A stretch of 64,000 bases of DNA from Roseovarius bejariae (GTDB lineage: Bacteria > Pseudomonadota > Alphaproteobacteria > Rhodobacterales > Rhodobacteraceae). Position 1 is the stretch's first letter; each line of letters begins with the position of its first letter. Of this stretch, positions 45,283-54,828 are shown piece by piece. Both the position numbers and the translations under genes were made by a program. The stretch lies in NCBI RefSeq assembly GCF_009669325.1, contig NZ_SZWE01000001.1, positions 310,402 through 374,401 of the forward strand, in the 5' to 3' direction. Below the pieces are notes generated by a model, which was not told the DNA's origin, did no database searches, and worked only from the letters and a program-made list of their open reading frames with translations.

Positions 45283-47226
45283 TCAGGCGCGTTTGCTGTC
45301 GATCCGTGCCACACCCAAGACATCCAGAACCCGCGCTTCGATATCGGCGGCATTGAGGCCAGCGGTGGCGTACATGTCTTCGGGGCTGGCTTGGTCGATG
45401 AAGACATCAGGCAAGACCATGGAGCGGAATTTCAGCCCGTGATCGAACACGCCATGATCTGCCAAAAGATGGCTGACATGGCTTCCGAAACCTCCGATGG
45501 CGCCTTCCTCGATCGTGATCAGCGCCTCGTGATTGGTCGCCAGATCGAGGATCAGCGAGGAATCGAGAGGCTTGGCAAAGCGGGCATCGGCCACCGTGGG
45601 CGTAATGCCGCGCGCGGAAAGGGCTTCGCAGGCCTTCATCACTTCACCCAGACGGGTACCGAAAGACAGGATCGCCACGCGACTGCCGTCTTGGATCATG
45701 CGGCCCTTGCCAAGCTCCAGCACCTCACCACGTTCGGGCATGTCGACCCCTTCACCTTCCCCGCGCGGATAGCGGAAGGCAATCGGCCCGTCGGTATGGG
45801 CCACGGCGGTGGCGACCATGTGTTTCAACTCTGCCTCGTCGGCGGCAGCCATGACCGTGAACCCCGGCAGGTTGGCCAGGAACGCCACATCGTAGCTCCC
45901 GGCATGGGTCGCGCCATCGGCCCCGACAAGCCCGGCGCGGTCAATCGCGAAGCGGACGGGCAAGCGTTGGATCGCCACGTCATGCACGACTTGATCGTAG
46001 CCGCGTTGCAGGAAGGTGGAATAGAGCGCGCAAAAGGGTTTCATCCCACCTGCGGCCAGACCGGCCGAAAAGGTCACGGCATGTTGTTCGGCGATGCCGA
46101 CATCGAAACAACGGCTGGGATAACGGTTTTCGAAGAGGTCCAGACCCGTGCCATCGGGCATGGCCGCTGTGATGGCACAAATCTTGTCGTCTTGCGCGGC
46201 CTCTTGCAGTAGCGCCTCGGCAAAGACCTTGGTGTAGCTGGGGGCGTTGGAGGGGGCTTTTTTCTGTTCGCCCGTCGCCACATCGAATTTCGCCGTGGCA
46301 TGGCCGCCGTCGCTACGGGTCTCGGCAGGAGCGTAGCCTTTGCCCTTCTTGGTGCAGACATGAATGAGGATCGGGCCATTGGCGCGTTGCCGAACGGTGC
46401 GCAGGACCGGCAGAAGCTGATCCATGTCGTGGCCGTCGATGGGGCCGACATAACTGAATCCCAGTTCTTCGAACAGGGTACCGCCCACGGTCATGCCCTT
46501 GAGCATTTCCTTGGCGCGCTTGGCCCCTTCCTGAAATGGCGGCGGCAGAAGTGACACCGCCCCCTTGGCGGCGGCCTTGAATTCCTGGAACGGCTCCCCG
46601 GCATAGAGACGTGAAAGGTAGGAAGACAACGCCCCGACCGGCGGGGCGATCGACATCTCGTTGTCGTTCAGGATGACGATCAGGCGCTTACCAAGGTGGC
46701 CCGCGTTGTTAAGCGCCTCAAAGGCCATGCCCGCCGACATGGCCCCGTCACCGATCACGGCGATCGCATCACCATGACCCGTGTCGCAGGCCCCGCCCAA
46801 GTCACGCGCCACGGCAAAGCCGAGGGCCGCACTGATCGAGGTGGAACTATGCGCCGCACCAAAGGGGTCGTAGGGGGACTCGGAGCGTTTGGTGAAGCCC
46901 GACAACCCGCCCTTTTGGCGCAGGGTGCGCATCCGATCACGCCGTCCGGTCAGGATTTTATGCGGGTAGCATTGATGGCTGACGTCCCAGATGATCTTGT
47001 CACGCGGGGCATCGAAGACGGCGTGCAGCGCAACAGTCAGTTCCACGACGCCAAGGCCAGCGCCAAGGTGCCCCCCGGTTTCCGAAACCGCCGCAATAGT
47101 ATCGGCGCGCAACTCATGCGCCAATTGGGTCAGTTCAGCATCGGAAAATCCCTTGAGATCCGCGGGCGATTGCACGCGATCCAAAAGCGGGGACTCGGGG
47201 TTCGGGGTCAGCGGTGGCTGCGACAT
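45283..47226 (-). CDS. dxs: 1-deoxy-D-xylulose-5-phosphate synthase
   Basis: A 647-residue thiamine-diphosphate enzyme that condenses pyruvate and glyceraldehyde 3-phosphate, the first step of the MEP isoprenoid pathway. The TPP motif GDGAMSAG...NDN lies near 155-185 and the catalytic Glu in [10 protein letters not shown] near 375. It follows ispA by 15 bases, giving an ispA-dxs operon with xseB. In this group such a cluster feeds quinone and carotenoid synthesis. Confidence 0.98.
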   Translation of the reverse strand: MSQPPLTPNPESPLLDRVQSPADLKGFSDAELTQLAHELRADTIAAVSETGGHLGAGLGVVELTVALHAVFDAPRDKIIWDVSHQCYPHKILTGRRDRMRTLRQKGGLSGFTKRSESPYDPFGAAHSSTSISAALGFAVARDLGGACDTGHGDAIAVIGDGAMSAGMAFEALNNAGHLGKRLIVILNDNEMSIAPPVGALSSYLSRLYAGEPFQEFKAAAKGAVSLLPPPFQEGAKRAKEMLKGMTVGGTLFEELGFSYVGPIDGHDMDQLLPVLRTVRQRANGPILIHVCTKKGKGYAPAETRSDGGHATAKFDVATGEQKKAPSNAPSYTKVFAEALLQEAAQDDKICAITAAMPDGTGLDLFENRYPSRCFDVGIAEQHAVTFSAGLAAGGMKPFCALYSTFLQRGYDQVVHDVAIQRLPVRFAIDRAGLVGADGATHAGSYDVAFLANLPGFTVMAAADEAELKHMVATAVAHTDGPIAFRYPRGEGEGVDMPERGEVLELGKGRMIQDGSRVAILSFGTRLGEVMKACEALSARGITPTVADARFAKPLDSSLILDLATNHEALITIEEGAIGGFGSHVSHLLADHGVFDHGLKFRSMVLPDVFIDQASPEDMYATAGLNAADIEARVLDVLGVARIDSKRA

Positions 47227-47241
47227 GGCGGAACGCCTTTC

Positions 47242-48171
47242 TTACACACGGCGCGAGATAACGAAGCGGGCGGCCTCGCGCAAGCAGTCGCCCTGCTCTT
47301 CGTATATATCTAGGGCTGTGCAGGCTTTGTGCACGAGTTCCGCAGCATATTCCTTGGCCCCATCAAGGCCCATGTGGCTGACGAAGGTGGCCTTGCCACG
47401 GTTTTCGTCCTTGCCGACGGCCTTGCCCATTTCCTTGGCGTCGCCCTCGATGTCCAGCACATCGTCCCAGATCTGAAAGGCCAGTCCAAGACACTCGCCA
47501 TAGGTATCAAGCGCCTGCCAATGCGCGTCATCCGCTTCAGCCAAGACCGCGCCCGCGCGGGCCGACCAACGGATCAAGGCCCCGGTCTTGCCGTGCTGAA
47601 CCTGTTTGATCTGCTCTAGGCTGTAGGGCGCATCAGAGGTTTCCGCCTCGATGTCCATCATTTGCCCTCCAACCATTCCGCGATGTCCGGCGGCAATCGC
47701 AAGCGAGCGGATCAGCGCGATCTGCACCTGCGGGGGTGTCTCCCTTGTTTCGCAAATCAATTCGAAGGCCAGGGTTTGCAAGGCGTCCCCGGCCAGAACG
47801 GCGGTGTGCTCGTTCCACTTGCGGTGTACGGTCGGTTGCCCGCGGCGCAGATCGTCATCATCCATGCAGGGCAGATCATCGTGGACCAGAGAGTAGGCGT
47901 GGATGCACTCGATGGCGAGAGCGGGCCGAAGGGCCGTGCCGGCGGAGATGCGATTCATGCGCGCCGATTCGAGCACCAGAAAGGCACGCAGGGCTTTTCC
48001 GCCGGACAGCGCATATCGCATGGCTTGCGTCAGGTCGTTGTCGCCTTCGCCCAAGGCATCCTGTTTCGCGTCGGACATCAGGTTTTGCGCCCGCTTCAGG
48101 GACTCGTCGAAGGGGCGCAATTTCAGGTCGTCGGCTTGGTCGAGGGGCCGCCCCGCAAGGTCATATTTCAT
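47242..48171 (-). CDS. ispA: Farnesyl diphosphate synthase
   Basis: A 309-residue all-helical prenyltransferase making farnesyl diphosphate from DMAPP/GPP and IPP. The first Asp-rich motif DDLPCMDDDDLRRG is near 100, with two extra residues between Asp pairs as in type II FPP synthases, and the second motif WDDVLDIEGD is near 235. Eight bases separate xseB from its ATG. Confidence 0.96.
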   Translation of the reverse strand: MKYDLAGRPLDQADDLKLRPFDESLKRAQNLMSDAKQDALGEGDNDLTQAMRYALSGGKALRAFLVLESARMNRISAGTALRPALAIECIHAYSLVHDDLPCMDDDDLRRGQPTVHRKWNEHTAVLAGDALQTLAFELICETRETPPQVQIALIRSLAIAAGHRGMVGGQMMDIEAETSDAPYSLEQIKQVQHGKTGALIRWSARAGAVLAEADDAHWQALDTYGECLGLAFQIWDDVLDIEGDAKEMGKAVGKDENRGKATFVSHMGLDGAKEYAAELVHKACTALDIYEEQGDCLREAARFVISRRV

Positions 48172-48179
48172 GGGGTGCG

Positions 48180-48422
48180 TCAGCCGGCATCGACCGGCGT
48201 GGTGCCATTGGGCGTGCCTTCGCTATCAAGCGTGATGGCGGCGACCTTTTCCTCGGCCTCTTTCAGCTTGGCCTCGCAGCGTTTCTTGAGTTCCGCGCCA
48301 CGCTCGTAAAGCGTGATCGATTCCTCAAGCGCCACATCGCCGCGTTCCAGCTTGCCCACGACCTGTTCCAGTTCTTGCATGGCCGCCTCGAACGACATTT
48401 CGGAAACGGGGGTGTCAGACAT
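48180..48422 (-). CDS. xseB: Exodeoxyribonuclease VII small subunit
   Basis: An 80-residue helical protein with the family motif SFEAAMQELEQVVGKLERGD. It is the small subunit of the XseAB single-strand exonuclease. Linkage xseB-ispA-dxs is a widespread arrangement. The large subunit is not in the window. Confidence 0.95.
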   Translation of the reverse strand: MSDTPVSEMSFEAAMQELEQVVGKLERGDVALEESITLYERGAELKKRCEAKLKEAEEKVAAITLDSEGTPNGTTPVDAG

Positions 48423-48523
48423 GGCTTTGATCCTGTGGCTGCTGATTTGGGGCCACTCTAGCGATGCTGCCGGACAGGTTCAATTCGGTTGACGTACGGT
48501 GCGGGCTGGGGAATTCTGCGGGC

Positions 48524-49492
48524 ATGAGCAATGCCCCCCATGCAACCGCCGATAATCTTGAGCAAGTACTGAACATGACCGAGCGGTTTGACGCGGCACG
48601 TGCAACAGATTCTGCCTTGGAAGACGTGGAGATTCAGGACTTACTGCGGGTGGTCAAGGGCAAGCGCGCGATCATCGCCTGCACCTTCGCTGGCCACCCG
48701 GCGGTGATGCGCATGATCCTTGAGGATGACCCAGACGTGTCGCGGCGTGAATGGGAGGAACTTTCCCGCATCTGGCCTGTAATGTCGGATGGGCCTTACC
48801 GCGTGGTGGAACCCCTGCATCATAGTGTAGCGCACAACCTTTTGGTGGTTGAACGTGCCGTGGGAACGCCGCTTTTGAAACTGCTTTGGCAAAGCGACAA
48901 AGCGGAGCGTGCGCAATACATGGAACCCGCGGCCCGATGGTTGCGGCTTTATACCGGCGGCACAGAGGAATGGCGTGGGGCACGGCATCGGCGGTGGTTG
49001 GCCAAGGCCGAGCGGGCCGCCGAGCGGCAAGCATTCGACAACTTGCGCAAGATCGAGACCGAGATCATCGCGCTTTTGCATCAGATGGCCGACCGCATGG
49101 ATGGTGCCGAGTGGCGCACGGCCATTCTGCACGGGGATTTTCACCCCAACAACCTGATGGCACGGGACGGGCGGTTGGTGGGAATCGATACCGGCGGGTC
49201 GGCGCGGATGCCCATTTACAAGGACATGGCGCGGTTTCTGGTTCATATGGGACGGCGCGGCATGATGCCCTCGGGCAAGACGCGGTTGGGCGTGGACGCC
49301 ATCGGGCTTGCCAATATGGAAGAGGTGTTTGGCCTCAATGCCTTTGAGAGGCAGTTTGCCCTGCCTTTCATGATGGGCTGCGAGGTGCTCATGCGGGTAG
49401 AGACGCGCAAACTTTCGTCGTCGCGCATCCGGCGGTCGGAAGAGATGTATAACCTCTTCCGGGATGATCTGACCGACGCCCTCGGGACATGA
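48524..49492 (+). CDS. Aminoglycoside-phosphotransferase-fold kinase
   Basis: A 322-residue protein of the APH/choline-kinase superfamily. The catalytic loop LHGDFHPNNLM lies near 205 and the metal-binding GIDTGG near 225, where IDxxG replaces the usual IDFE/W. This group contains sugar, choline and lipid kinases as well as aminoglycoside kinases, so resistance should not be inferred. Start chosen at 48524 (MSNAPHATADN); an upstream start at 48464 cannot be excluded. It converges on the HerA-like gene. Confidence 0.8.
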   Translation: MSNAPHATADNLEQVLNMTERFDAARATDSALEDVEIQDLLRVVKGKRAIIACTFAGHPAVMRMILEDDPDVSRREWEELSRIWPVMSDGPYRVVEPLHHSVAHNLLVVERAVGTPLLKLLWQSDKAERAQYMEPAARWLRLYTGGTEEWRGARHRRWLAKAERAAERQAFDNLRKIETEIIALLHQMADRMDGAEWRTAILHGDFHPNNLMARDGRLVGIDTGGSARMPIYKDMARFLVHMGRRGMMPSGKTRLGVDAIGLANMEEVFGLNAFERQFALPFMMGCEVLMRVETRKLSSSRIRRSEEMYNLFRDDLTDALGT

Positions 49493-51082
49493 TCAGCGCC
49501 CCTTGAAAAGGCCCCCCAATATGCCGCGTACGATGCGACGCCCCGTCGTGCCCTTGAGTTCCTTGACCACGGCACGCGTCAACGCCTCACCGATCCCGGC
49601 GACGATACCGCCCTCGTTCTTGCGCTTGCTGGTCGAGCGGCTAACGCCTTTGCCCGAATAGCGGCGGGCGGCGTTGAATTCGCGCATGGCCGCGGTTTCC
49701 TTTTCGGCGGCAAGCTCGGCCTCTTCGGCCTCGCGGGCGGCTTCTTCGGCACGGGAGGCAAGGATTTCGTGGGCCGAACGGCGATCAAGCACATTCTCGT
49801 ATTTTCCGGCCACAGGGGATGCGGCAATCACCTGTTCACGCTCTGACCGTGAAATCGGGCCCAGTTTTGAAGACGGCGGGCGAATGAGGGTCCGTTCAAC
49901 GACCCCCGGAACGCCATCGTCTTCGAGCATCGAGGTCACCGCCTCACCCACGCCGACATCACGAATCGCATCGACAACCTCGAAGCGTGGGTTGGGTCGG
50001 TAGGTTTCAGCGGCGCGCTTGAGCGCCTTGCGGTCACGGGCCGTAAAGGCGCGCAGGGCGTGCTGCACCCTGTTGCCCAGTTGACCCAGAATATCTTCGG
50101 GCACGTCGTCGGGATTTTGCGTGATGAAATAAACGCCGACCCCTTTCGAACGGATCAGGCGCGCGACCTGTTCAACCTTGTCCAGCAAGGCATCAGGCGC
50201 ATCATCGAACAGCAGGTGCGCCTCGTCGAAGAAGAAGACCAGCCTCGGCTTGTCCGGATCCCCGACCTCGGGGAGGTTTTCGAAAAGCTCACTGAGAAGC
50301 CAAAGCAGAAAAGTGGCATATAGGCGCGGCGACTGCATGAGGCGATCGGAGCTCAGGATACTGATACGCCCCTGCCCTTCGGGCGTGCATTGCATGATAT
50401 CCGACAGTTCAAGCGCCGGTTCCCCGAAGAACTGCGTCGCGCCCTGGTTTTCGAGGACCAGAAGTTCGCGTTGAATGGTGCCGACCGAACGTGACGAGAC
50501 GTTCCCATAGCGCAATGAAAGCTCATCTTCGTTTTCGCCCACCCAGACGAGCAATGATTGCAGGTCTTTGAGGTCAAGCAGCGGCATGCCCTGCTCATCG
50601 GCCACGCGGAAGGCAATATTGAGCACGCCTTCCTGTGCCTCGCTCAGGTTCATCAGGCGCGACAGCAGAAGCGGCCCCATTTCGGCCACCGTGGTGCGGA
50701 CCGGATGCCCCTGTTCCCCGAAAAGGTCCCAAAAGGTGACCGGGAAGGACTCATAGCTGTAGTCATCGAATCCGATGGTGCCCGCGCGCTTCATGAAGGC
50801 ATCATGCAATTTGAAGGTTTCGCTTCCAGAGGCCGCAAGGCCAGACAAATCGCCTTTTACATCGGACAAAAACACCGGAACGCCGGCCTTGGAAAAGCCC
50901 TCGGCAAGGATTTGCAGCGTCACGGTTTTCCCTGTCCCGGTGGCCCCGGCAATCAGGCCATGGCGGTTGGCATACTCCAATGACAAACCTTGCTTCACCC
51001 CATATTCTGGGCCGCCTCCGCCAACAAACACATGATTTTCCACGCCTGACCCCCTGTCCCGAGTTTTCCTTGATCTGAACAT
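49493..51082 (-). CDS. DUF853 / HerA-like ATPase
   Basis: A 529-residue FtsK/HerA-family ATPase with Walker A GATGTGKT near 50 and Walker B LVFFFDEAHLLFDD near 265. It carries the typical DUF853 opening VENHVFVGGGGPEYG and a Glu/Ala-rich helical region followed by KRKNEGGIVAGIGEALTR. Members are annotated as bipolar DNA helicases, but their function in bacteria is unclear. It carries no nuclease partner such as NurA here. It diverges from a small-RNA-like region. Confidence 0.9.
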   Translation of the reverse strand: MFRSRKTRDRGSGVENHVFVGGGGPEYGVKQGLSLEYANRHGLIAGATGTGKTVTLQILAEGFSKAGVPVFLSDVKGDLSGLAASGSETFKLHDAFMKRAGTIGFDDYSYESFPVTFWDLFGEQGHPVRTTVAEMGPLLLSRLMNLSEAQEGVLNIAFRVADEQGMPLLDLKDLQSLLVWVGENEDELSLRYGNVSSRSVGTIQRELLVLENQGATQFFGEPALELSDIMQCTPEGQGRISILSSDRLMQSPRLYATFLLWLLSELFENLPEVGDPDKPRLVFFFDEAHLLFDDAPDALLDKVEQVARLIRSKGVGVYFITQNPDDVPEDILGQLGNRVQHALRAFTARDRKALKRAAETYRPNPRFEVVDAIRDVGVGEAVTSMLEDDGVPGVVERTLIRPPSSKLGPISRSEREQVIAASPVAGKYENVLDRRSAHEILASRAEEAAREAEEAELAAEKETAAMREFNAARRYSGKGVSRSTSKRKNEGGIVAGIGEALTRAVVKELKGTTGRRIVRGILGGLFKGR

Positions 51083-51113
51083 ACAAAGTTAACTTTTCTC
51101 TGCCAGTGTATTT

Positions 51114-51195
51114 TCACCCGATACCCTATGTCCTCTTGGGATCGGGTGACTTCCTCCCTGTCAGACTGGCCGCACCCTCGGGTGCGGCCCTTTTT
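51114..51195 (+). ncRNA. Candidate small RNA 1
   Basis: A 9-bp hairpin TCACCCGAT (51114-51122) / ATCGGGTGA (51141-51149), extended inward by CCC/GGG, is followed by a single-stranded C-rich linker CTTCCTCCCTG (51150-51160) and a terminator. The linker is complementary to Shine-Dalgarno-type sequence. Rhodobacter CcsR/cuckoo RNAs also have a C-rich anti-Shine-Dalgarno motif, though not this exact one. No protein gene reads into the terminator from the left. The 5' end is unknown. Confidence 0.5.
51168..51195 (+). terminator. Rho-independent terminator, candidate sRNA 1
   Basis: GGCCGCACC (51168-51176) pairs with GGTGCGGCC (51181-51189), loop CTCG, followed by five T after one C. Confidence 0.93.
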
Positions 51196-51240
51196 GTTCG
51201 CTCAAAGGGAAGATTCTGTCGGATTTGTGCAGGTTGGCTG

Positions 51241-51269
51241 TTGACGGGTCTTTGGAACTGTCCTAGCGT
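51241..51269 (+). promoter_or_regulatory. Candidate promoter of sRNA 2
   Basis: TTGACG (51241-51246), a 17-base spacer and TAGCGT (51264-51269). The -35 box is near-consensus; the -10 box is weak. Confidence 0.4.
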
Positions 51270-51275
51270 CCCCCC

Positions 51276-51344
51276 TAATGACTAAGTCGGCCAGTCCGGC
51301 AGGGAGAAACAGGAAAAGAGACCGCGAGGTCTCTTTTTCTTTTT
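51276..51344 (+). ncRNA. Candidate small RNA 2
   Basis: From the expected start near 51276 to the terminator at 51344, about 70 nt without a frame. It includes CAGGGAG (51300-51306), which is complementary to CTCCCTG (51154-51160) in candidate RNA 1. The two RNAs could pair with each other. It could instead be a terminated leader of ialB. Confidence 0.4.
51317..51344 (+). terminator. Rho-independent terminator, candidate sRNA 2
   Basis: AGAGACC (51317-51323) pairs with GGTCTCT (51328-51334), loop GCGA, followed by TTTTCTTTTT. Confidence 0.95.
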
Positions 51345-51493
51345 GTCCGCGCAAAATCAAAGGCTTGCGCGTTGGCAATACGGCGGATTTTCGCCTTGCA
51401 AGTCAGTCTTTCATAAAGTTTTGCCCTGACATGCGCCTGGTGCCATGGTAAGCCGCGCCAGACTGAATTGAGACAATTGAAATGGGGACACTA

Positions 51494-52129
51494 ATGCCCA
51501 GACTTCTTTCGACTTTGCCGCTTGTTGCTCTGCTGACGATTGGCACCGCCCTGACCGCACAGGAAGAAAACGCGGATCAAGCCGAGACAACTCAGACGAC
51601 AGACGTGACAGAGGACGCACCGGCGACCGCAGACGCCGCTCAGGGAGAAGAACTTGATATGGGGCAAGACGTTCAGGAGAACGGCACCTATATCAAGGAA
51701 GAACACGGTGATTGGCAGATGAAATGCTTCCGCAGTGAAGCCGAGGAAGACCCCTGCCAGATGTACCAGTTGCTCCGCGAGGATGCTGGCAACCCTGTGG
51801 CTGAATTCAGCCTGTTCCGCCTGCCAGAAGGGGCGCAAGCCGTGGCCGGGGCGACCATCGTTGTACCGCTGGGTACCCTGCTGTCAGAAGAGCTGAAGAT
51901 CTCGGTCGATGGCGGCAAGGCCAAGACCTATCCTTTCCGGTTCTGCTCGATGGTGGGCTGTTTCGCGCAGGTCGGCCTGACGCAGGCCGACATCAACGCC
52001 TTCAAGGCGGGGGCCGCCGCCAACCTTCAGATCGTCCCGGCACAAGCCCCTGACCAGACGGTGAATATCAAGGCCTCCTTGACGGGCTTCACTGACGCCT
52101 ACGACAATGTGTCGGTTGCACAGAACTGA
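51494..52129 (+). CDS. Invasion-associated locus B (IalB) family protein
   Basis: A 211-residue secreted protein. The signal peptide MPRLLSTLPLVALLTIGTALTA is cleaved near residue 22, followed by a Thr/Asp/Ala-rich acidic stretch (about 25-60). The IalB domain then begins with HGDWQMKCFR and contains paired cysteines (DPCQMYQ, FCSMVGC). The start at 51494 has GGGGA upstream; an ATG at 51482 is in frame. IalB proteins are periplasmic or outer-membrane; in free-living species the role is unknown and unrelated to invasion. Confidence 0.9.
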   Translation: MPRLLSTLPLVALLTIGTALTAQEENADQAETTQTTDVTEDAPATADAAQGEELDMGQDVQENGTYIKEEHGDWQMKCFRSEAEEDPCQMYQLLREDAGNPVAEFSLFRLPEGAQAVAGATIVVPLGTLLSEELKISVDGGKAKTYPFRFCSMVGCFAQVGLTQADINAFKAGAAANLQIVPAQAPDQTVNIKASLTGFTDAYDNVSVAQN

Positions 52130-52155
52130 AGACTGATTTCGCTTTAGACATCAAT

Positions 52156-52195
52156 AGACGCCGCGCCCCGGATCGGGCGCGGCGTTTTCTTTTTG
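52156..52195 (+). terminator. Rho-independent terminator of ialB-like gene
   Basis: ACGCCGCGCCC (52158-52168) pairs with GGGCGCGGCGT (52175-52185) followed by TTTCTTTTT. Confidence 0.95.
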
Positions 52196-52211
52196 ATAGT
52201 CTGATAAATGT

Positions 52212-53423
52212 CTAGCTGAACCGACGCAGGGCAAGAACGGCGTTTAGCCCACCAAAGGCAAAAGCGTTGGACAAGGCCACGTCGACCTTTGCTTCGCGTG
52301 CCTCGTTCGGCACCACGTCCAGCGCACATTCGGGGTCAGGTTCGTCATAGTTGATCGTCGGTGCGATCACCCCGTCGCGGAGGGCCATGATACAGGCCAG
52401 AAGTTCGACCGCGCCGGTGCCTCCAATCAAGTGACCGTGCATCGACTTGGTCGACGAGATCATGAGGTTGTCGGCATGGGCGCCGAAAACATCCGCCACG
52501 GCGGCGCTTTCGGTCTTGTCATTGGCGGCGGTGCCGGTGCCATGGGCATTGATGTAGCCCACTTCGGACAGGTCCATCCGGGCATCCTGTAGTGCACCGC
52601 GAATGGCCCGGGCCGCCCCCTGCTTGGACGGCATGACGATATCCGAGGCATCCGAGGACATTGCATAACCCGCAACCTCGGCCAATATCTCGGCCCCGCG
52701 TGCGCGGGCGTGCTCATATTCTTCGAATACGAAAACACCGGCCCCCTCGCCCTGTACCATGCCGTTGCGGTTGGCCGAGAATGGGCGGCATCCGTCCTTG
52801 GACATGACGCGCAACCCCTCCCAGGCCTTCACGCCCCCGAAGCACAACATCGACTCGGACCCGCCGGTCACCATGACCGGCGTCAGCCCGCCATGCACCA
52901 TCTGGAAGGCTTGCGCCATCGCGTGGTTGGAACTGGCACAGGCGGTCGCGACCGTAAAGCTGGGCCCCTTGAGGTTGAATTCCATCGAGACATGGCTGGC
53001 CGCGGCATTGTTCATCAGTTTCGGCACGACGAAAGGATGCACGCGGTTCTTGCCGTCTTCGTAGACCGTGCGGTAATTGTCATCTAGCGTCGTCATACCG
53101 CCGCCCGAATTGCCAAGTATGACACCCGCGCGGGCGGCCAGTTCACCCGAAAACTCAAGGCCCGATTGGCCAATCGCCTCGCGCGCGGCGATCAGTGTGA
53201 ATTGTGTAAAACGATCGTAAAGCGCCAGTTGCTGACGATTGAACCGCACCTCGGGGTCATATCCCTTGACTTGACCACCGATCTTGATGGACAGCCGGTC
53301 AACATCGCGAAACTCCAGCTCGCCTATCCCGCACCGGCCCTCGCGCATCGCCTCAAAGGTTTCTGGCACGGTCTGACCGAGGGAATTGATCGTCCCTGCC
53401 CCGGTTATGACAACACGTTTCAC
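52212..53423 (-). CDS. Beta-ketoacyl-ACP synthase (KAS II type)
   Basis: A 403-residue condensing enzyme with the Cys-His-His triad: Cys in TACASSNHAM near 162, His in NAHGTGTAANDKTE near 295, and His in KSMHGHLIGGTGAVE near 330. GTG start overlapping the ACP stop by four bases (GTGA), so it is coupled to its own carrier protein. With lpxD upstream in the same direction this suggests a dedicated system for a special acyl chain, perhaps on lipid A, instead of the housekeeping FabF. Confidence 0.92.
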   Translation of the reverse strand: MKRVVITGAGTINSLGQTVPETFEAMREGRCGIGELEFRDVDRLSIKIGGQVKGYDPEVRFNRQQLALYDRFTQFTLIAAREAIGQSGLEFSGELAARAGVILGNSGGGMTTLDDNYRTVYEDGKNRVHPFVVPKLMNNAAASHVSMEFNLKGPSFTVATACASSNHAMAQAFQMVHGGLTPVMVTGGSESMLCFGGVKAWEGLRVMSKDGCRPFSANRNGMVQGEGAGVFVFEEYEHARARGAEILAEVAGYAMSSDASDIVMPSKQGAARAIRGALQDARMDLSEVGYINAHGTGTAANDKTESAAVADVFGAHADNLMISSTKSMHGHLIGGTGAVELLACIMALRDGVIAPTINYDEPDPECALDVVPNEAREAKVDVALSNAFAFGGLNAVLALRRFS

Positions 53424-53677
53424 GACTGTTCTTTCACCAGTTGTTCGATCCCGGCGATGATCGAAGACACCGATGAAATATCAAAATCGCTTTTCTCGGG
53501 CTCATTGGCATTGAAGGGAACCGAGATGTCGAATTCCTCTTCGATGGCGAAGATGCTTTCGACAAGGCCGAGGCTGTCGATTCCGAGGTCCTCCAAGGTG
53601 CTCTCCATCGTCACATCAGAGGGTTCCAATACCGCCTGTTCCGCAATGATTTTGACGACACGATCCTTGATATTCAT
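53420..53677 (-). CDS. Acyl carrier protein, specialised
   Basis: An 85-residue ACP with the phosphopantetheine Ser in LGIDSLGLVES near residue 38. It is helical and acidic. It differs from housekeeping AcpP in sequence around the motif (DSLGLVES instead of DSLDTVEL). Located between lpxD and a ketosynthase, it resembles the AcpXL-type role of carrying acyl chains for lipid A; that role is inferred from context. Confidence 0.92.
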   Translation of the reverse strand: MNIKDRVVKIIAEQAVLEPSDVTMESTLEDLGIDSLGLVESIFAIEEEFDISVPFNANEPEKSDFDISSVSSIIAGIEQLVKEQS

Positions 53678-53710
53678 GGGTATTACCTTCTGGTGTTGTC
53701 CGGCTTGGAT

Positions 53711-54802
53711 TTACTCACTCTGACTGTGGTTTGAAACAGTTTTCTTAAGGTCCGCAACATCCTTGAACAAACGCTTGAGGCGCCGCAAACCCTTGTAGAC
53801 TTCCATCTGTGCATCCATCTGGATCGCGGGATAGCCCAGCATCACGCGCCCCTTGGGCACGTTCGACATCAGTTTTGTCGCGCCTCCGGTGATGACATTG
53901 TCGCCGACAAATATATTGTCGGCCACCCCGGTCTGCCCCGCCATGATGACGTTGTTGCCCACCTTGACCGATCCGGCCATGCCCACCTGACCGCACAGCA
54001 GGCAATCGGTGCCAATCACGCAGTTATGTCCAATATGCACGAGGTTGTCGATCTTGGTACCGCTGCCGATCACCGTATCCCGTACGGTACCACGGTCGAT
54101 CGTGGAATTTGCACCGACCTCGACATCATCCCCGATGGAAACCGCCCCAAGCGAATGTATGCGCGCGTGCTTTTGCGCCTTGATCTCTCCCTGATCGCCA
54201 AGGGTCTGGCGGACCTTTTCCGCGCCCGACTCTTCGGGCGTTACATAGGAAAACCCGTCGCTGCCGACCACTGCGCCGGGCTGTGCGATGAAACGGTCCC
54301 CGATGCAGACACGGGCCCCGATGCGGACACCCTCTCGCAGGAACCCCTGCGCCCCGATGGTTACATCCGAACCGACGAAACATTGCGGGCCGACCACCGT
54401 TCCCGCCCCGAGTTTGGCGCCCTTGCCGATGACGGCAAGCGGGCCGATCACAACGCCCTCGCCAAGCTCCGCTGTGTCATCCACGACCGCCGAGGGATGC
54501 ACGCCATCGCTCCATCCCTGGCCTGGGTCCATCATGGCGCTGAGACCGGACAGGGCAAAGCGTGGCCGGGGGGAAATGATCGCCGCCTCAAGGCCAAGAG
54601 CCTGCCAATCGGCACCTTGCCAGAGCATCGCGGCACGGGCGTTGCCCTGCGACAGGCCTTCGGCATATTCAGGTTTCATGGCGAGCGCCAGTTGCGCGGG
54701 TCCGGCGTCGGCCGGTTCGGCGACGCTATCCACCTCAATGTCAACGGCGCCAAGGGCATCCGCCCCAAGCGCCGCTGCAATCTGTTCAATCGTATAGGCC
54801 AT
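53711..54802 (-). CDS. lpxD: UDP-3-O-(3-hydroxyacyl)glucosamine N-acyltransferase
   Basis: A 363-residue left-handed beta-helix acyltransferase of lipid A synthesis. The N-terminal uridine-binding domain (about 1-100) is followed by hexapeptide repeats ([20 protein letters not shown] and many more), with the catalytic His in HIGHNCVIG near 250. The C-terminal helix ([19 protein letters not shown]) binds ACP. Start at 54802; the longer frame overlaps the transpeptidase gene. lpxA, lpxB and fabZ are not adjacent, which is unusual for lpxD. Confidence 0.95.
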   Translation of the reverse strand: MAYTIEQIAAALGADALGAVDIEVDSVAEPADAGPAQLALAMKPEYAEGLSQGNARAAMLWQGADWQALGLEAAIISPRPRFALSGLSAMMDPGQGWSDGVHPSAVVDDTAELGEGVVIGPLAVIGKGAKLGAGTVVGPQCFVGSDVTIGAQGFLREGVRIGARVCIGDRFIAQPGAVVGSDGFSYVTPEESGAEKVRQTLGDQGEIKAQKHARIHSLGAVSIGDDVEVGANSTIDRGTVRDTVIGSGTKIDNLVHIGHNCVIGTDCLLCGQVGMAGSVKVGNNVIMAGQTGVADNIFVGDNVITGGATKLMSNVPKGRVMLGYPAIQMDAQMEVYKGLRRLKRLFKDVADLKKTVSNHSQSE

Positions 54803-54828
54803 GAGTATCCCCTTATTCGGGGATGGGT

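Larger units (their letters stand above)
51083..51493. other. Gene-poor region with two terminators and a candidate promoter
   Basis: 411 bases between the HerA-like gene and ialB. No protein frame is supported. It contains two rightward terminators (51168-51195 and 51317-51344) and a promoter-like pair between them, so it probably encodes two short RNAs, listed separately. Confidence 0.6.

Noticed and set aside
48524..49492. Aminoglycoside resistance gene
   Set aside because: The fold motif is shared by many sugar and lipid kinases; chromosomal context gives no sign of resistance.
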